Source: DATAYA01 sp036272815
Lineage (GTDB): Bacteria; Pseudomonadota; Alphaproteobacteria; Acetobacterales; Acetobacteraceae
Assembly (NCBI GenBank): GCA_036272815.1
Contig: DATAYA010000035.1
Location: 1-17,939 of the forward strand
Reading direction: 5' to 3'
DNA length: 17,939 nt
Shown: one piece after another, positions 6,723-17,028 of the stretch
Position numbering within the stretch: position 1 is the first letter of the stretch
How the letters are laid out: every line of letters starts with the position of its first letter
Program-made: the position numbers and the translations under genes
Notes under the pieces: generated by a model
Told to the model about the DNA's origin: nothing
The model's input: only the letters and a program-made list of their open reading frames with translations
The model's database searches: none

Positions 6723-7841
6723 GTGGCCGAACCGAAATCTTCCATCGACGCGATTCCGGAACGGGGTGCCGCTCTGCTCGCTGTCGTGCACGATCTGTTG
6801 CCGGCGATGCAGGCGCGTGCCGCCGCGATCAATACGGGCCAGGAATTCCAGGCCGAGGACATCGATTTCTTGCGTCAGGCCCGGGCGCTGGCAGCGCCGA
6901 TCCCGGAACACCTGAGCGGCCTTGGCGCCGGGACCGAGCCGGCCGGTGCCAGGTTGCTGCTCGCCCTGTTGCGTGCCCTGGGCCGCGGCAATCCGGCCGT
7001 GGCGCGGCTGTTCGAGGCGCATGTCAACGCATTGCGGCTGGTGGTCCGCTACGGCACGCCGGCACAGGCACGCTGCGCGGCGGGCGAGGCACTGGCGGGA
7101 CATCTGTTCGGCCTCTGGGTCACCGACACGCCGGGCGGGGCGCCGCTGCGGGTGCAGGACGGCCGGCTGCATGGCAGCAAGGGGCCGTGCAGCGGTGCCG
7201 GACATTGCACCCGCGCCGTTGTCACCGCTGCAACCCGGGCGGGCATCTCCCTGCTGCTGGTCGCCCTCTCCGGACGCGAGCCCGTCGAGGCGGTCGCCGG
7301 GATGCAGGGGATGCGCGGCGCCGCCAATGGCGTGATCGCGCTCGACGGCGTCGCGGCACCCGCCGACGCGGTGATCGGGCGTCCGGGCGACTACCTCCGC
7401 GAGCCGGATTTCTCCTGCGGGGCATGGCGCACCTCGGCCGCGATCTCGGGCGCGCTCGACGCCCTGGTGGAGGAGGCGCGGCTGCAGCTGCGCCGCCGCA
7501 ACCACGCTGCCGCGCCGATGCAGCAGGCCCGGTTCGGCGAGATGCTGATAGCGCGGGAGACCGCGCGGCTCTGGGTCGAGCGGGCCTGCGTGGTCGCCGA
7601 ATGCGAGCAGGGAGCCGCCGCCGCCCGCGTCGCCCACGTCAATCTGGCGCGCTCCGCGGTCGAGGCGGCCTGCACCGAGGCGCTGCGGCTGGTGGAGCGC
7701 TCGCTTGGCCTCTCGGCCGTCATCGCGCCGCACCCGGTCGAGCGGCTGGGGCGCGACCTGCGGACCTATCTGCGCCAGCCCGCGCCGGACGAGGCGCTGA
7801 TGGAGGCCGCCGCCTGGCACCTCGACCCCCCCGCCCCATGA
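6723..7841 (+). CDS. Acyl-CoA dehydrogenase-fold flavoprotein
   Basis: The 372-aa product has the three-part acyl-CoA dehydrogenase fold: an N-terminal helical domain (about 1-125), a middle beta domain and a C-terminal four-helix bundle (about 235-372). The beta domain keeps recognisable landmarks: GLWVTDTPGG (130-139) at the position of the TEPGAGSD flavin loop, DGRLHGSKGPCSGAGHCTRA (146-165) at the NGxKxxIT site, and MRGAANGVIALDGVAAPADA near 197-216. It diverges from true dehydrogenases. The usual C-terminal YEG/catalytic Glu region is absent and is replaced by HPVERLGRDLRTYLRQ (337-352), as in monooxygenase-type members (DszC, HsaA, amino-sugar nitrososynthases). The start is GTG 6723, bounded upstream by an in-frame stop at 6687. 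Its stop overlaps the PIG-L start (ATGA). The exact reaction is not predictable. Confidence 0.82.
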   Translation: MAEPKSSIDAIPERGAALLAVVHDLLPAMQARAAAINTGQEFQAEDIDFLRQARALAAPIPEHLSGLGAGTEPAGARLLLALLRALGRGNPAVARLFEAHVNALRLVVRYGTPAQARCAAGEALAGHLFGLWVTDTPGGAPLRVQDGRLHGSKGPCSGAGHCTRAVVTAATRAGISLLLVALSGREPVEAVAGMQGMRGAANGVIALDGVAAPADAVIGRPGDYLREPDFSCGAWRTSAAISGALDALVEEARLQLRRRNHAAAPMQQARFGEMLIARETARLWVERACVVAECEQGAAAARVAHVNLARSAVEAACTEALRLVERSLGLSAVIAPHPVERLGRDLRTYLRQPAPDEALMEAAAWHLDPPAP

Positions 7842-8587
7842 CCGCCGTTCCCATGACCGCCGGAGAAGCGAAGCGCCGGATGCAGGAGTTGCCGCTCGGG
7901 GACCTCGCCACGATCCTGGGCGGCCGCACGCCGCTGGTGCTCGCGCCGCATCCCGACGACGAGAGCCTCGGCTGCGGCGGCCTGCTCGCCGGCTGCGCCG
8001 CGAGCGGACGCCGCGCCTTCGTCCTCGTGCTGACCGACGGCACCGGCTCGCACCCGAATTCGCGGGCCTGGCCACCCGCCCGGCTGCGCGCGCTCCGCGA
8101 GGCGGAGGCGGCGGACGCGATCGCGGCACTCGGGATCGCCGCCGACCGGATCGGCTTTCTCCGCCTGCGCGACACCGCGGCGCCGACGGCGGGTCCGGGG
8201 TTCAATGCCGCAACGGCGGCGATCGCGGCGGCCCTGCGCGCGCACGGGTGCGACATGCTGCTCGCGCCCTGGCGGCACGATCCGCATTGCGACCATGCGG
8301 CAGCGCATCTCATGGCGGCTTCGGTCGCGCGGGATGCCCGCGTGCCGCATCTCGCCTATCCCGTATGGGGTTGGACGCTGCCAGACGCGATGCCGCTGGC
8401 CGGCCCCGTGCCGGCCGGCTGGCGTCTCGACGTCACGCCGCACCTGGCGGCGAAACGGCGCGCCGTGGCGGCACACGCCTCACAGGGGACGGACCTGATC
8501 GCCGACGATCCGGAGCGGTTCCGCCTGCCCGCCGAACTGCTCGACCGCCTCTGTGGCCGCACCGAGACGTTCCTGACCCCGCCATGA
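7838..8587 (+). CDS. PIG-L family zinc-dependent deacetylase
   Basis: The 249-aa protein belongs to the PIG-L/LmbE family, which removes N-acyl groups from amino sugars (GlcNAc-PI, GlcNAc-inositol, bacillithiol and mycothiol precursors, glycopeptide sugars). The signature APHPDDESLGCGG (36-48) provides His38, Asp40 and Asp41. WRHDPHCDH (145-153) supplies the third zinc ligand, His153. VLTDGTGSHPNS (64-75) and the Arg/Glu-rich helix RLRALREAEAADA (82-94) are also typical. The catalytic site looks complete. There is no signal peptide, so it acts in the cytoplasm. ATG 7838 overlaps the preceding stop and the gene ends overlapping the methyltransferase start. The same two domains are, as I recall, often fused in one protein in other proteobacteria, which supports a joint role. 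The substrate is unknown. Confidence 0.92.
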   Translation: MTAVPMTAGEAKRRMQELPLGDLATILGGRTPLVLAPHPDDESLGCGGLLAGCAASGRRAFVLVLTDGTGSHPNSRAWPPARLRALREAEAADAIAALGIAADRIGFLRLRDTAAPTAGPGFNAATAAIAAALRAHGCDMLLAPWRHDPHCDHAAAHLMAASVARDARVPHLAYPVWGWTLPDAMPLAGPVPAGWRLDVTPHLAAKRRAVAAHASQGTDLIADDPERFRLPAELLDRLCGRTETFLTPP

Positions 8588-9165
8588 CGCCCGTCTCAGT
8601 GCCGCCGACGCATTTCGACGCGCTCTATGCCGCCGATCCCGACCCGTGGCGCTTCGCGACCAATCCCTACGAGCACGCCAAATACGACGACACGCTGGCT
8701 GCCCTCGGCGAACGCCGGTTCGCCGCCGCCCTTGAGGTCGGATGCAGCATCGGCGTGCTGACCAGCCGTCTCGCGCCGCGTTGCGACCTGCTGCTGGCGA
8801 TCGACGTGGCGGAGGCAGCGCTCGCTGCCGCCCGGGCACGGTGCGCGGTGCGGGGCCATGTCGGTTTCGCCCGGATGCAGGTGCCGCGCGAATGGCCGGC
8901 GGGCCGGTTCGATCTGATCTTGCTGAGCGAGATCGTCTATTATTTCGCGCCGGCCGATCTGGCATCCCTCGCGGCCCGCGTCCGCGGCAGCCTCGCGCCG
9001 GGCGGCTCGGCGCTGTTGGTGGCTTGGCTCGGGCCGACCGGCGCCGCTCTGTCCGGGGACGCGGCGTCGGATGGCTTCATCGCGGCGGCCGGTCTGGCGC
9101 CGATGGTGCAGCTTCGGCGGCCCGAATACCGGCTCGACCTCCTGCAGGCGGGCGGCGCGCGATGA
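8584..9165 (+). CDS. SAM-dependent methyltransferase, NodS-like
   Basis: The 193-aa product is a class I methyltransferase. It starts with the NodS-type signature DPDPWRFATNPYEHAKYDDT (18-37), followed by SAM motif I ALEVGCSIGVLTSRLA (49-64). The acidic end of strand 2 is AIDVAEAAL (72-80), and motif IV is FDLILLSEIVYYF (109-121). NodS N-methylates the deacetylated amino sugar of rhizobial Nod factors. An N-methyltransferase role after the PIG-L deacetylase is an inference from this similarity and gene order, not shown by the sequence. ATG 8584 overlaps the PIG-L stop and the TGA overlaps the glycosyltransferase ATG, both as ATGA. The length is normal for the family. Confidence 0.88.
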   Translation: MTPVSVPPTHFDALYAADPDPWRFATNPYEHAKYDDTLAALGERRFAAALEVGCSIGVLTSRLAPRCDLLLAIDVAEAALAAARARCAVRGHVGFARMQVPREWPAGRFDLILLSEIVYYFAPADLASLAARVRGSLAPGGSALLVAWLGPTGAALSGDAASDGFIAAAGLAPMVQLRRPEYRLDLLQAGGAR

Positions 9166-10271
9166 GCTTCGCTGGCCCCGCACTTGTCGTCGTCCCCGTC
9201 CGGGACGAGGCGGAGCGGATCGCCGACTGCCTCCGCGCGCTCGCCTATCAGCACGACGCGGCGGCCGACGGCATCGTGCTTGCGATCAACAACACGACCG
9301 ATGGCACCGCCGGCATCGTGCGCGCCCTGCGGCCGAGCCTGAAGGTGCCGATGCAGGTGCTGGAATGGCAGTTTTCGCCGGAGCAGGTCCATGCGGGCGG
9401 CGCGCGCCGCCTCGGGATGGAGCACGCGGCATTCCTCCTGGGGGACAGCGGCTGGGGGGACAGTGGCGCGCTGCTGACGACGGATGCGGATGCGCGCGTG
9501 CCGCCCGACTGGATCGCGGCCAATCTCTGGCACCTGCGCCGCGGCGCGGATGCAGTGGCCGGGCGCGCCGCCCTCGACCCGCTCGACGCCGGCCTGATCC
9601 CGGCCAGACTGCACGCGGACGATGCGGTGGAATGCGCCTATGCGGCCACGCTCGATGCCATCGCGGCCTGTCTCGATCCGGAGCCCTGGGATGCCCTGCC
9701 ACGGCATTGCGAGGAGTCCGGCGCCAGCATCGCCGTCACCCTCGCCGCCTACCGACACGCCGGCGGGATACCGGCGGTGCCGCTGGCCGAGGATCGGCGC
9801 TTCTTCGCAGCCCTCCGAGGCGTCGATGCCCGCATCCGGCACGCGCCGGAGATCGCGGTGGAAGTCTCGGGGCGGATCGTCGGCCGCGCCGAGGGTGGGA
9901 TGGCGGACACGATCCGGCGGCGTCTCGCGGCACCCGATCCATATCTCGACAGCACGCTGGAGCCGGCCGGGATGCGGGCACGGCGGGCACGGCTGCGGGG
10001 GCAATTCCGCCGTGCGCACGCCGCCAACGACGACGCACTGTTGCTGACGCTCGCCCGCCGGCTCGGGCTGCCGATCGGGACGCTGCGCGACGCCTGCGCG
10101 GACCCGCTCTGCGGCCGCGCCTGGGCGGCTCTGGAGCAGAGCAGCCCGGCTTTGGGAATGCGGCTCGTGCCGGTGCGGCAGGTTGCACGGCAGCAGCACA
10201 TCGCCGATCGCATCCTCGCAGCGCTGCGGGTCGAGCAACCACGGCCGGGCGTGCTCCTGCCGACCTCCTGA
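9162..10271 (+). CDS. Family 2 glycosyltransferase
   Basis: This 369-aa protein has a GT-A fold N-terminal half. The nucleotide-binding strand is ALVVVPVRDEAERIADCL (7-24). INNTTDGTAGIVR (42-54) follows, and the metal-binding TTDADARVPPDW (106-117) contains the DxD-type motif at 108-110. There is no membrane segment, so it is a soluble or peripheral enzyme, unlike NodC or polymerising synthases. The C-terminal 120 residues are helical and Arg/Ala-rich and are not familiar to me. Candidate acceptor-side residues include the PLAEDRRFFAAL segment, which fits the ED-type motif of family 2 enzymes. It is the last gene of the overlap-coupled set and starts within the methyltransferase stop codon. 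Donor and acceptor are unknown. Confidence 0.85.
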   Translation: MSFAGPALVVVPVRDEAERIADCLRALAYQHDAAADGIVLAINNTTDGTAGIVRALRPSLKVPMQVLEWQFSPEQVHAGGARRLGMEHAAFLLGDSGWGDSGALLTTDADARVPPDWIAANLWHLRRGADAVAGRAALDPLDAGLIPARLHADDAVECAYAATLDAIAACLDPEPWDALPRHCEESGASIAVTLAAYRHAGGIPAVPLAEDRRFFAALRGVDARIRHAPEIAVEVSGRIVGRAEGGMADTIRRRLAAPDPYLDSTLEPAGMRARRARLRGQFRRAHAANDDALLLTLARRLGLPIGTLRDACADPLCGRAWAALEQSSPALGMRLVPVRQVARQQHIADRILAALRVEQPRPGVLLPTS

Positions 10272-10328
10272 CCGGCGGCAACGCCCGCGTCGCGGCTGCG
10301 TTGGTCTCGGCATCGCCGGGAGATGCCC

Positions 10329-11894
10329 ATGCCGCAGAGCGAGGTTGATGTCGCTTGCCTCGACGACGTCCCGGACGGATGCCTGCATCCGATCGAGATC
10401 GATGGCAACAAGCTGCTGCTGATCCGCGAGGGCGCCGCGGTGCATGCGCTCTCGGCCACCTGCCCGCATGCGGGCGGGCCGCTCGCCGAGGGCGTGCGGC
10501 ACGGCGCCCGGCTGGTGTGTCCCTGGCACAAGGCGGCCTTTTGTCTGCGCACCGGCGCCGCGCTGGAGCCACCGGCCATCGATCCCCTCGCGCGTCATTC
10601 CGCGCGCATCGAAGCCGGGCGCGTTCTCGTCGCAACGGCACCCGATGCGCAGACCGCGACGCCGGAGACGCCGGACCAGCGATGCTTCGTGATCGTGGGC
10701 GCCGGGGCGGCGGGCGCGGTGGCGGCGCAGACACTCCGGGAAATCGGGTTCGGCGGCCGCGTCGTGATGCTCGATCGCGATAACCGGGTGCCCTACGACC
10801 GGACCCTGCTCAGCAAATACGTCCTCTCCGGCGAGAAGGGGGGCGAGAAGTCGCCGCTGCAGTCGCAGGACTTCTATCGCCGGATGCGGATCGAGCGGCG
10901 CACCGCCGAGGTGGTCGCGGTCGAGCCGGGCGCACGCCGCATCACCTGCGCCGACGGCGCCGTGCTGCACTACGACGCGGCGCTGCTGGCGACCGGCGGC
11001 GCGCCGGTCCGGCCGTCCCTGCCCGGCATTGGCCTGCGCGGCGTCTTCCTGCTGCGCAGCCGCGCCGATGCGGACGCGCTCCTCGCACAGGTGGAGCGCA
11101 GCGAACGCGCCGTGGTCCTGGGTGCGAGCTTTATCGGCATGGAGGTCGCGGCGAGCCTGCGCGAGCGCGGCCTCGACGTGATCGTCGCAGCCAGGCAGCC
11201 CACGCCGTTCGAGAAACAGCTCGGCGTTCGCATCGGGAGCGCCTTCGCCCGCCTGCACGAACAGCGCGGCGTCGCCTTCCGGCTCGGGCGCGAGGTCGCC
11301 GCGATCGAGGGCGACACAGACGCCTCGGCGGTGCGGCTCGACGACGGCGAGCGTCTGCCGGCCGACGTCGTGGTGATCGGCTTTGGCGTCCGGCCCGTGA
11401 CCCAGTTCCTGCGCGAAGTGCGCCTCAACGACGATGGCGGCATCCCGGTCGATGCCACGCTGCGGGTCGCGGACGGGCTGTATGCCGGCGGCGACATCGC
11501 GGCGTTTCCGCTCCAGGGGGATGGGCCGTCAGTACGCGTGGAGCACTGGCGGGTCGCCGAGCAGCACGGACGCGTGGCCGCGCTCAACATGGCGGGCCGG
11601 ATAACGCGCTACGAGGCGGTGCCGATGTTCTGGACCATCCAGTACTTCAAGGACCTCGACTACATCGGGCACGCCTCCGGCTCCGACGAGACCATCATCC
11701 ACGGCGATCTCGATGCGCCGGAGTTCCTTGCCTACTACGTGCGGGACGGCCGCGTGGCCGCGGCGACGGGGCTCGGGCGGGATGCCGATACCGCGGCGCT
11801 GACGGAGCTTATGCGGATGCGCCGGGACTGGACGGCGGCAGAGCTGGGCGAGCATCCGTCGCGACTACTGGCTTTATCCGCATCGAGGCAGTGA
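10329..11894 (+). CDS. Rieske [2Fe-2S] domain fused to FAD/NAD(P)H-dependent reductase
   Basis: The 521-aa protein carries an N-terminal Rieske domain (about 5-105) with the ligand pairs CPHAGG (Cys45, His47) and CPWHKAAF (Cys64, His67). A ferredoxin reductase-type flavoprotein follows. Its FAD site is VIVGAGAAGA (121-130), its NAD(P)H site is AVVLGASFIGMEVAAS, and the second FAD contact is LYAGGDIAAFPL near the C-terminal third. This architecture matches AIFM3-like proteins and rhodocoxin/rubredoxin-type reductases with an attached Rieske domain. It probably moves electrons from NAD(P)H to an unidentified acceptor. I prefer ATG 10329 because GGGAG (10318-10322) lies 6 nt upstream; ATG 10323 is too close to it. 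The gene lies 57 nt after the glycosyltransferase and is convergent with the next gene. Confidence 0.92.
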   Translation: MPQSEVDVACLDDVPDGCLHPIEIDGNKLLLIREGAAVHALSATCPHAGGPLAEGVRHGARLVCPWHKAAFCLRTGAALEPPAIDPLARHSARIEAGRVLVATAPDAQTATPETPDQRCFVIVGAGAAGAVAAQTLREIGFGGRVVMLDRDNRVPYDRTLLSKYVLSGEKGGEKSPLQSQDFYRRMRIERRTAEVVAVEPGARRITCADGAVLHYDAALLATGGAPVRPSLPGIGLRGVFLLRSRADADALLAQVERSERAVVLGASFIGMEVAASLRERGLDVIVAARQPTPFEKQLGVRIGSAFARLHEQRGVAFRLGREVAAIEGDTDASAVRLDDGERLPADVVVIGFGVRPVTQFLREVRLNDDGGIPVDATLRVADGLYAGGDIAAFPLQGDGPSVRVEHWRVAEQHGRVAALNMAGRITRYEAVPMFWTIQYFKDLDYIGHASGSDETIIHGDLDAPEFLAYYVRDGRVAAATGLGRDADTAALTELMRMRRDWTAAELGEHPSRLLALSASRQ

Positions 11895-11913
11895 CACTGC
11901 CGGCCGGCGGCGC
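11895..11913. other. Short convergent gap with GC palindrome
   Basis: Only 19 nt separate two convergent stop codons. They contain the palindrome CCGGCCGG within CTGCCGGCCGGCGGCG, and no T-run. It may help end both transcripts but is too short to call a terminator. Confidence 0.3.
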
Positions 11914-13146
11914 TCATCGCCCGGCATCCACGGTCCCGGCACAGAAACTCAGGAAAATTTCCGTCTTCCGCTCCCAACCCGCCTCCGCGGCGCAGGCGAG
12001 CCCGTTCTGGCGCAGCTGCGCCCGCAGCGGTGCATCGTCGCGCAACCGTTGCATCGCATCAGCGATCTCCTGGACGGAATTGCCGTCGACGACGAGGCCG
12101 TTGACGCCGTCCTGCACCGCATCGGTGCTGCCGCCGTCGCGGCCGGCGATGACCGGCAGGCCGCAGCCGTTCGCCTCCAGGAACACCAGGCCGAACCCCT
12201 CCGTGTCGCCGTTCGGCAGCCGCCGGTTGGGCATCACGAACACGTCGCCGAGGCGGTAGAAGTCGATCAGGTCGTGCTCCGACACGAGACCCGTGAAGGC
12301 GACGCGGTCGGCCACGCCGAGCTGCTGCGCGAGGTCCATGAGCACCGGCTGGTGCGGGCCACTGCCGACCACCAGGAAGCGGCTCCGCGCCGCCTGCGGC
12401 CCGGTGAGCGTGGCGAAGGCCCGCAATGCGTTGTCGACGCCTTTTTTCTCCAGCAGCCGGCAGACCGAGACGTACACGAAGCCGCCGTCGAGACCATACT
12501 GCGCCAGCAGGTCGGCACGCTTCGGCCCGGGCGTGAAGAACTTGGCGGCGACGCCGTTGCTCACCAGCATCACCTTCTCCGACGGCACCTGCCCCATCAG
12601 GTCGTGGATCACCGTCTCGGTGAAGCGGCTGACCACGATAATGCCGTCGGCCTCCAGGAGCCGCTGGCGGCAGCGCCGCTTGCCCGGATCGTAGGGGTCG
12701 TCGGTCGTGATCTCCTCGCCGTGGATATAGACGATGACGCGCAGGCCGAGGAGGCGGCGCAATGGACGGATCAGCCAGCCGCTGGCGACCAGTTCGCCGA
12801 GGCAGACCGCCCGCACCCGCTCGCGCCGCACCAGCCGCAGGATCGCGAACCAGAGCTGCAGCCGGATCGCGAGGTCATTTGCCAGCAGGCGCGCGCGCTG
12901 CGCCGGCGAGGACGGCGCGCTACTCGCCAGCACCGTGCGCAGCAGCCGCAGCCGGTGGACGCGATAGGGCGCGCGCCGGTCGTGCTCCCGCCAGCCGATC
13001 AGCGGCAGCCCGTCGGCGTAGCCGATGCGGGGCGCGAGCACGTCGATGCGGCCGCAGGAGGCGCTCGCGATGTTGTCGTAGACGACCGCCGAGCCGCCGC
13101 GCACGGGCGGGAAATTGTTCGCGAGCAGCAGCACCTTGCCGGTCAT
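11914..13146 (-). CDS. Family 4 (GT1-type) glycosyltransferase
   Basis: The 410-aa product has the GT-B fold. The N-terminal domain starts VLLLANNFPPVRGGSAVVYD (5-24), with the glycine loop that faces the acceptor. YIHGEE lies at 140-145. The donor domain shows VSVCRLLEKKGVDNALRAF (226-244) with Arg230 and Lys235 expected to bind the nucleotide-sugar diphosphate. VVGSGPHQPVL (259-269) follows, and the EX7E motif EGFGLVFLE (Glu316 and Glu324). Retaining transfer from a nucleotide sugar to a polysaccharide or lipid-linked acceptor is expected; the specific sugar cannot be predicted. ATG 13146 overlaps the stop of the deacetylase gene (ATGA); an open frame upstream of it is not family-like. It forms an operon with that gene. 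Confidence 0.9.
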   Translation of the reverse strand: MTGKVLLLANNFPPVRGGSAVVYDNIASASCGRIDVLAPRIGYADGLPLIGWREHDRRAPYRVHRLRLLRTVLASSAPSSPAQRARLLANDLAIRLQLWFAILRLVRRERVRAVCLGELVASGWLIRPLRRLLGLRVIVYIHGEEITTDDPYDPGKRRCRQRLLEADGIIVVSRFTETVIHDLMGQVPSEKVMLVSNGVAAKFFTPGPKRADLLAQYGLDGGFVYVSVCRLLEKKGVDNALRAFATLTGPQAARSRFLVVGSGPHQPVLMDLAQQLGVADRVAFTGLVSEHDLIDFYRLGDVFVMPNRRLPNGDTEGFGLVFLEANGCGLPVIAGRDGGSTDAVQDGVNGLVVDGNSVQEIADAMQRLRDDAPLRAQLRQNGLACAAEAGWERKTEIFLSFCAGTVDAGR

Positions 13147-14159
13147 GCCGCGGCGGCTGGCTGGATCAGGAGCGGGCGCATCATGGCGGGCACTTGGGGC
13201 AGGCTCGCGAAATGGCAACCGACGTCGTCGCCGAGGAACGCGAGCGTCGCCGACAGGCGATCATAGAACGCGTGCAGCTCCGCCTTCGAGCCGACATACG
13301 GGTTGCGGCCGACCACGAGGGAGGAACTGTGGAAACTGAGCGGCAGCACCGTGCAGCCGCGCGCGACCAGCCGGCGGACCAGCCGCCGGATCGCCGCGAG
13401 GTCGTTGCCTTCCGGCGACAGCGTGATCCGCTCGGCGGCGCGGCTGCGGGTGAGTACCGAGCTGATTCGCAGGTCCACGAGCGGCGGCTGGACCAGTTTC
13501 TGGAACAGCGCGCCCAGCAGCGGGCCGCCCCAGCCCACGATGCTGCGGCAGAGCGGGATCTCGAGCAGCCGCCGCTCCGCGCCGAACCAGAACGGCAGAT
13601 ACTCAAAGCGGCTGAAATCGGGGCCGCCCTCGATGCTCAAATTGGTGCGGGGTGCGAGACTGGTGTCGACCTCGAAGCCGTGCTTCTCCAGCAGCGTCGT
13701 CGTGGTGGCGCTGAGGCCGTAGCGGCCGGAGCGGAAGACCACCGGCTCGACGCCGAAGCGGGAGACGAACGCCGTCTTGAGCGCCAGCAGCTTGCGCTCC
13801 TCCATCGCCGGCGGGAGGTTGCCCGAGAACGAGTCCGCGATGACGGTCTCCCCGCCCAGCGGTGGCGTCACCCAGGTGTGGAGCTGCAAGCCGAGGGCGC
13901 AGTCGCCGCGCTCCAAATGACGGCGCAGCGCCCTCACCGCGACCGCGTCCTGCAGGATCGGATAGGTCAGGAGATAGGTCGGCCGCAGGTCCCACCCCTC
14001 GGCAATCGCCTGGACGTCGCCGATGTTCCGCATGCAGTCGGTCGTGTAGGCGGTGCCCGCAAACGGCCGCAGCCAGTCGAAATCCTCCTCCGCGTCGATG
14101 ACCATCGTGGCGATCGGCCGATCGGCAATCGGGCGCGCGGGCTGCGGGTTGGGGAACAT
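13143..14159 (-). CDS. Polysaccharide deacetylase-family protein (NodB-like fold)
   Basis: From ATG 14159 the protein is 338 aa. It has ATMVIDAEEDFDW (17-29) at the position of the catalytic Asp motif, and GLQLHTWVTPPL (90-101) in place of the HSxxH zinc motif, so only the first His (94) is kept. FRSGRYGLS (142-150) carries the conserved Arg. LSFHSSSLV near the C-terminus is the late His motif. The LHxWVTPP form recurs in exopolysaccharide-linked members, which may act in the cytoplasm since no signal peptide is present here. Start choice is uncertain: GTG 14219 has a better ribosome-binding site (GAGGTGG, about 8 nt upstream), and ATG 14270 is also in frame, but the added residues are low-complexity. 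It precedes and overlaps a GT4 gene, suggesting modification of a surface glycan. Confidence 0.82.
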   Translation of the reverse strand: MFPNPQPARPIADRPIATMVIDAEEDFDWLRPFAGTAYTTDCMRNIGDVQAIAEGWDLRPTYLLTYPILQDAVAVRALRRHLERGDCALGLQLHTWVTPPLGGETVIADSFSGNLPPAMEERKLLALKTAFVSRFGVEPVVFRSGRYGLSATTTTLLEKHGFEVDTSLAPRTNLSIEGGPDFSRFEYLPFWFGAERRLLEIPLCRSIVGWGGPLLGALFQKLVQPPLVDLRISSVLTRSRAAERITLSPEGNDLAAIRRLVRRLVARGCTVLPLSFHSSSLVVGRNPYVGSKAELHAFYDRLSATLAFLGDDVGCHFASLPQVPAMMRPLLIQPAAAA

Positions 14160-14353
14160 GGGCGCCCCGCGGCACCCGTCGACCGCGCCGCCATGCCTGC
14201 CGGCCGTATCGTCGGACACATGCGAGACCACCTCAGCCGGCCTCGCCACGGGCGACCTCGTCGTTGCCATTGCGCCCCGATCCGTGCCGCTCCGGCACAG
14301 CAAACCGGGGCAGATGATGATGCCGCAAGCCCAAGCCGTTGTGAAGCGGACAC
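14160..14353. other. Intergenic region between ppdK and the deacetylase gene
   Basis: These 194 nt hold no recognisable gene, although the deacetylase may start inside them (GTG 14219 or ATG 14270). A 6-bp hairpin GTGCCG/CGGCAC with a 3-nt loop lies at 14284-14298, without a T-run. I see no convincing promoter. Confidence 0.45.
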
Positions 14354-17023
<2,670 letters not shown>

Positions 17024-17028
17024 TCGGA

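Noticed and set aside
6536..7837. N-terminal extension of the PIG-L gene in the same open frame
   Set aside because: This stretch is out of frame with the flavoprotein and reads as Arg/Gly/Ala low complexity. ATG 7838 overlaps the previous stop and gives a normal-length deacetylase.
6543..7841. Single protein with a TGA codon read through (small ORF joined to the flavoprotein)
   Set aside because: The flavoprotein already begins with a complete N-terminal helical domain after GTG 6723. Nothing suggests selenocysteine insertion or a sequencing error.
6186..8129. 647-codon minus-strand open frame opposite the crotonase, flavoprotein and PIG-L genes
   Set aside because: Arg/Pro/Ala-rich translation without domains; the plus-strand genes there are supported by motifs and overlaps.
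8940..11258. 772-codon minus-strand open frame
   Set aside because: It lies opposite the methyltransferase, glycosyltransferase and Rieske reductase genes and has no recognisable motif; compositional artefact of GC-rich coding DNA.
14284..14298. GTGCCG/CGGCAC hairpin downstream of ppdK as an intrinsic terminator
   Set aside because: The stem is short and no T-run follows on the minus strand; noted only within the intergenic entry.
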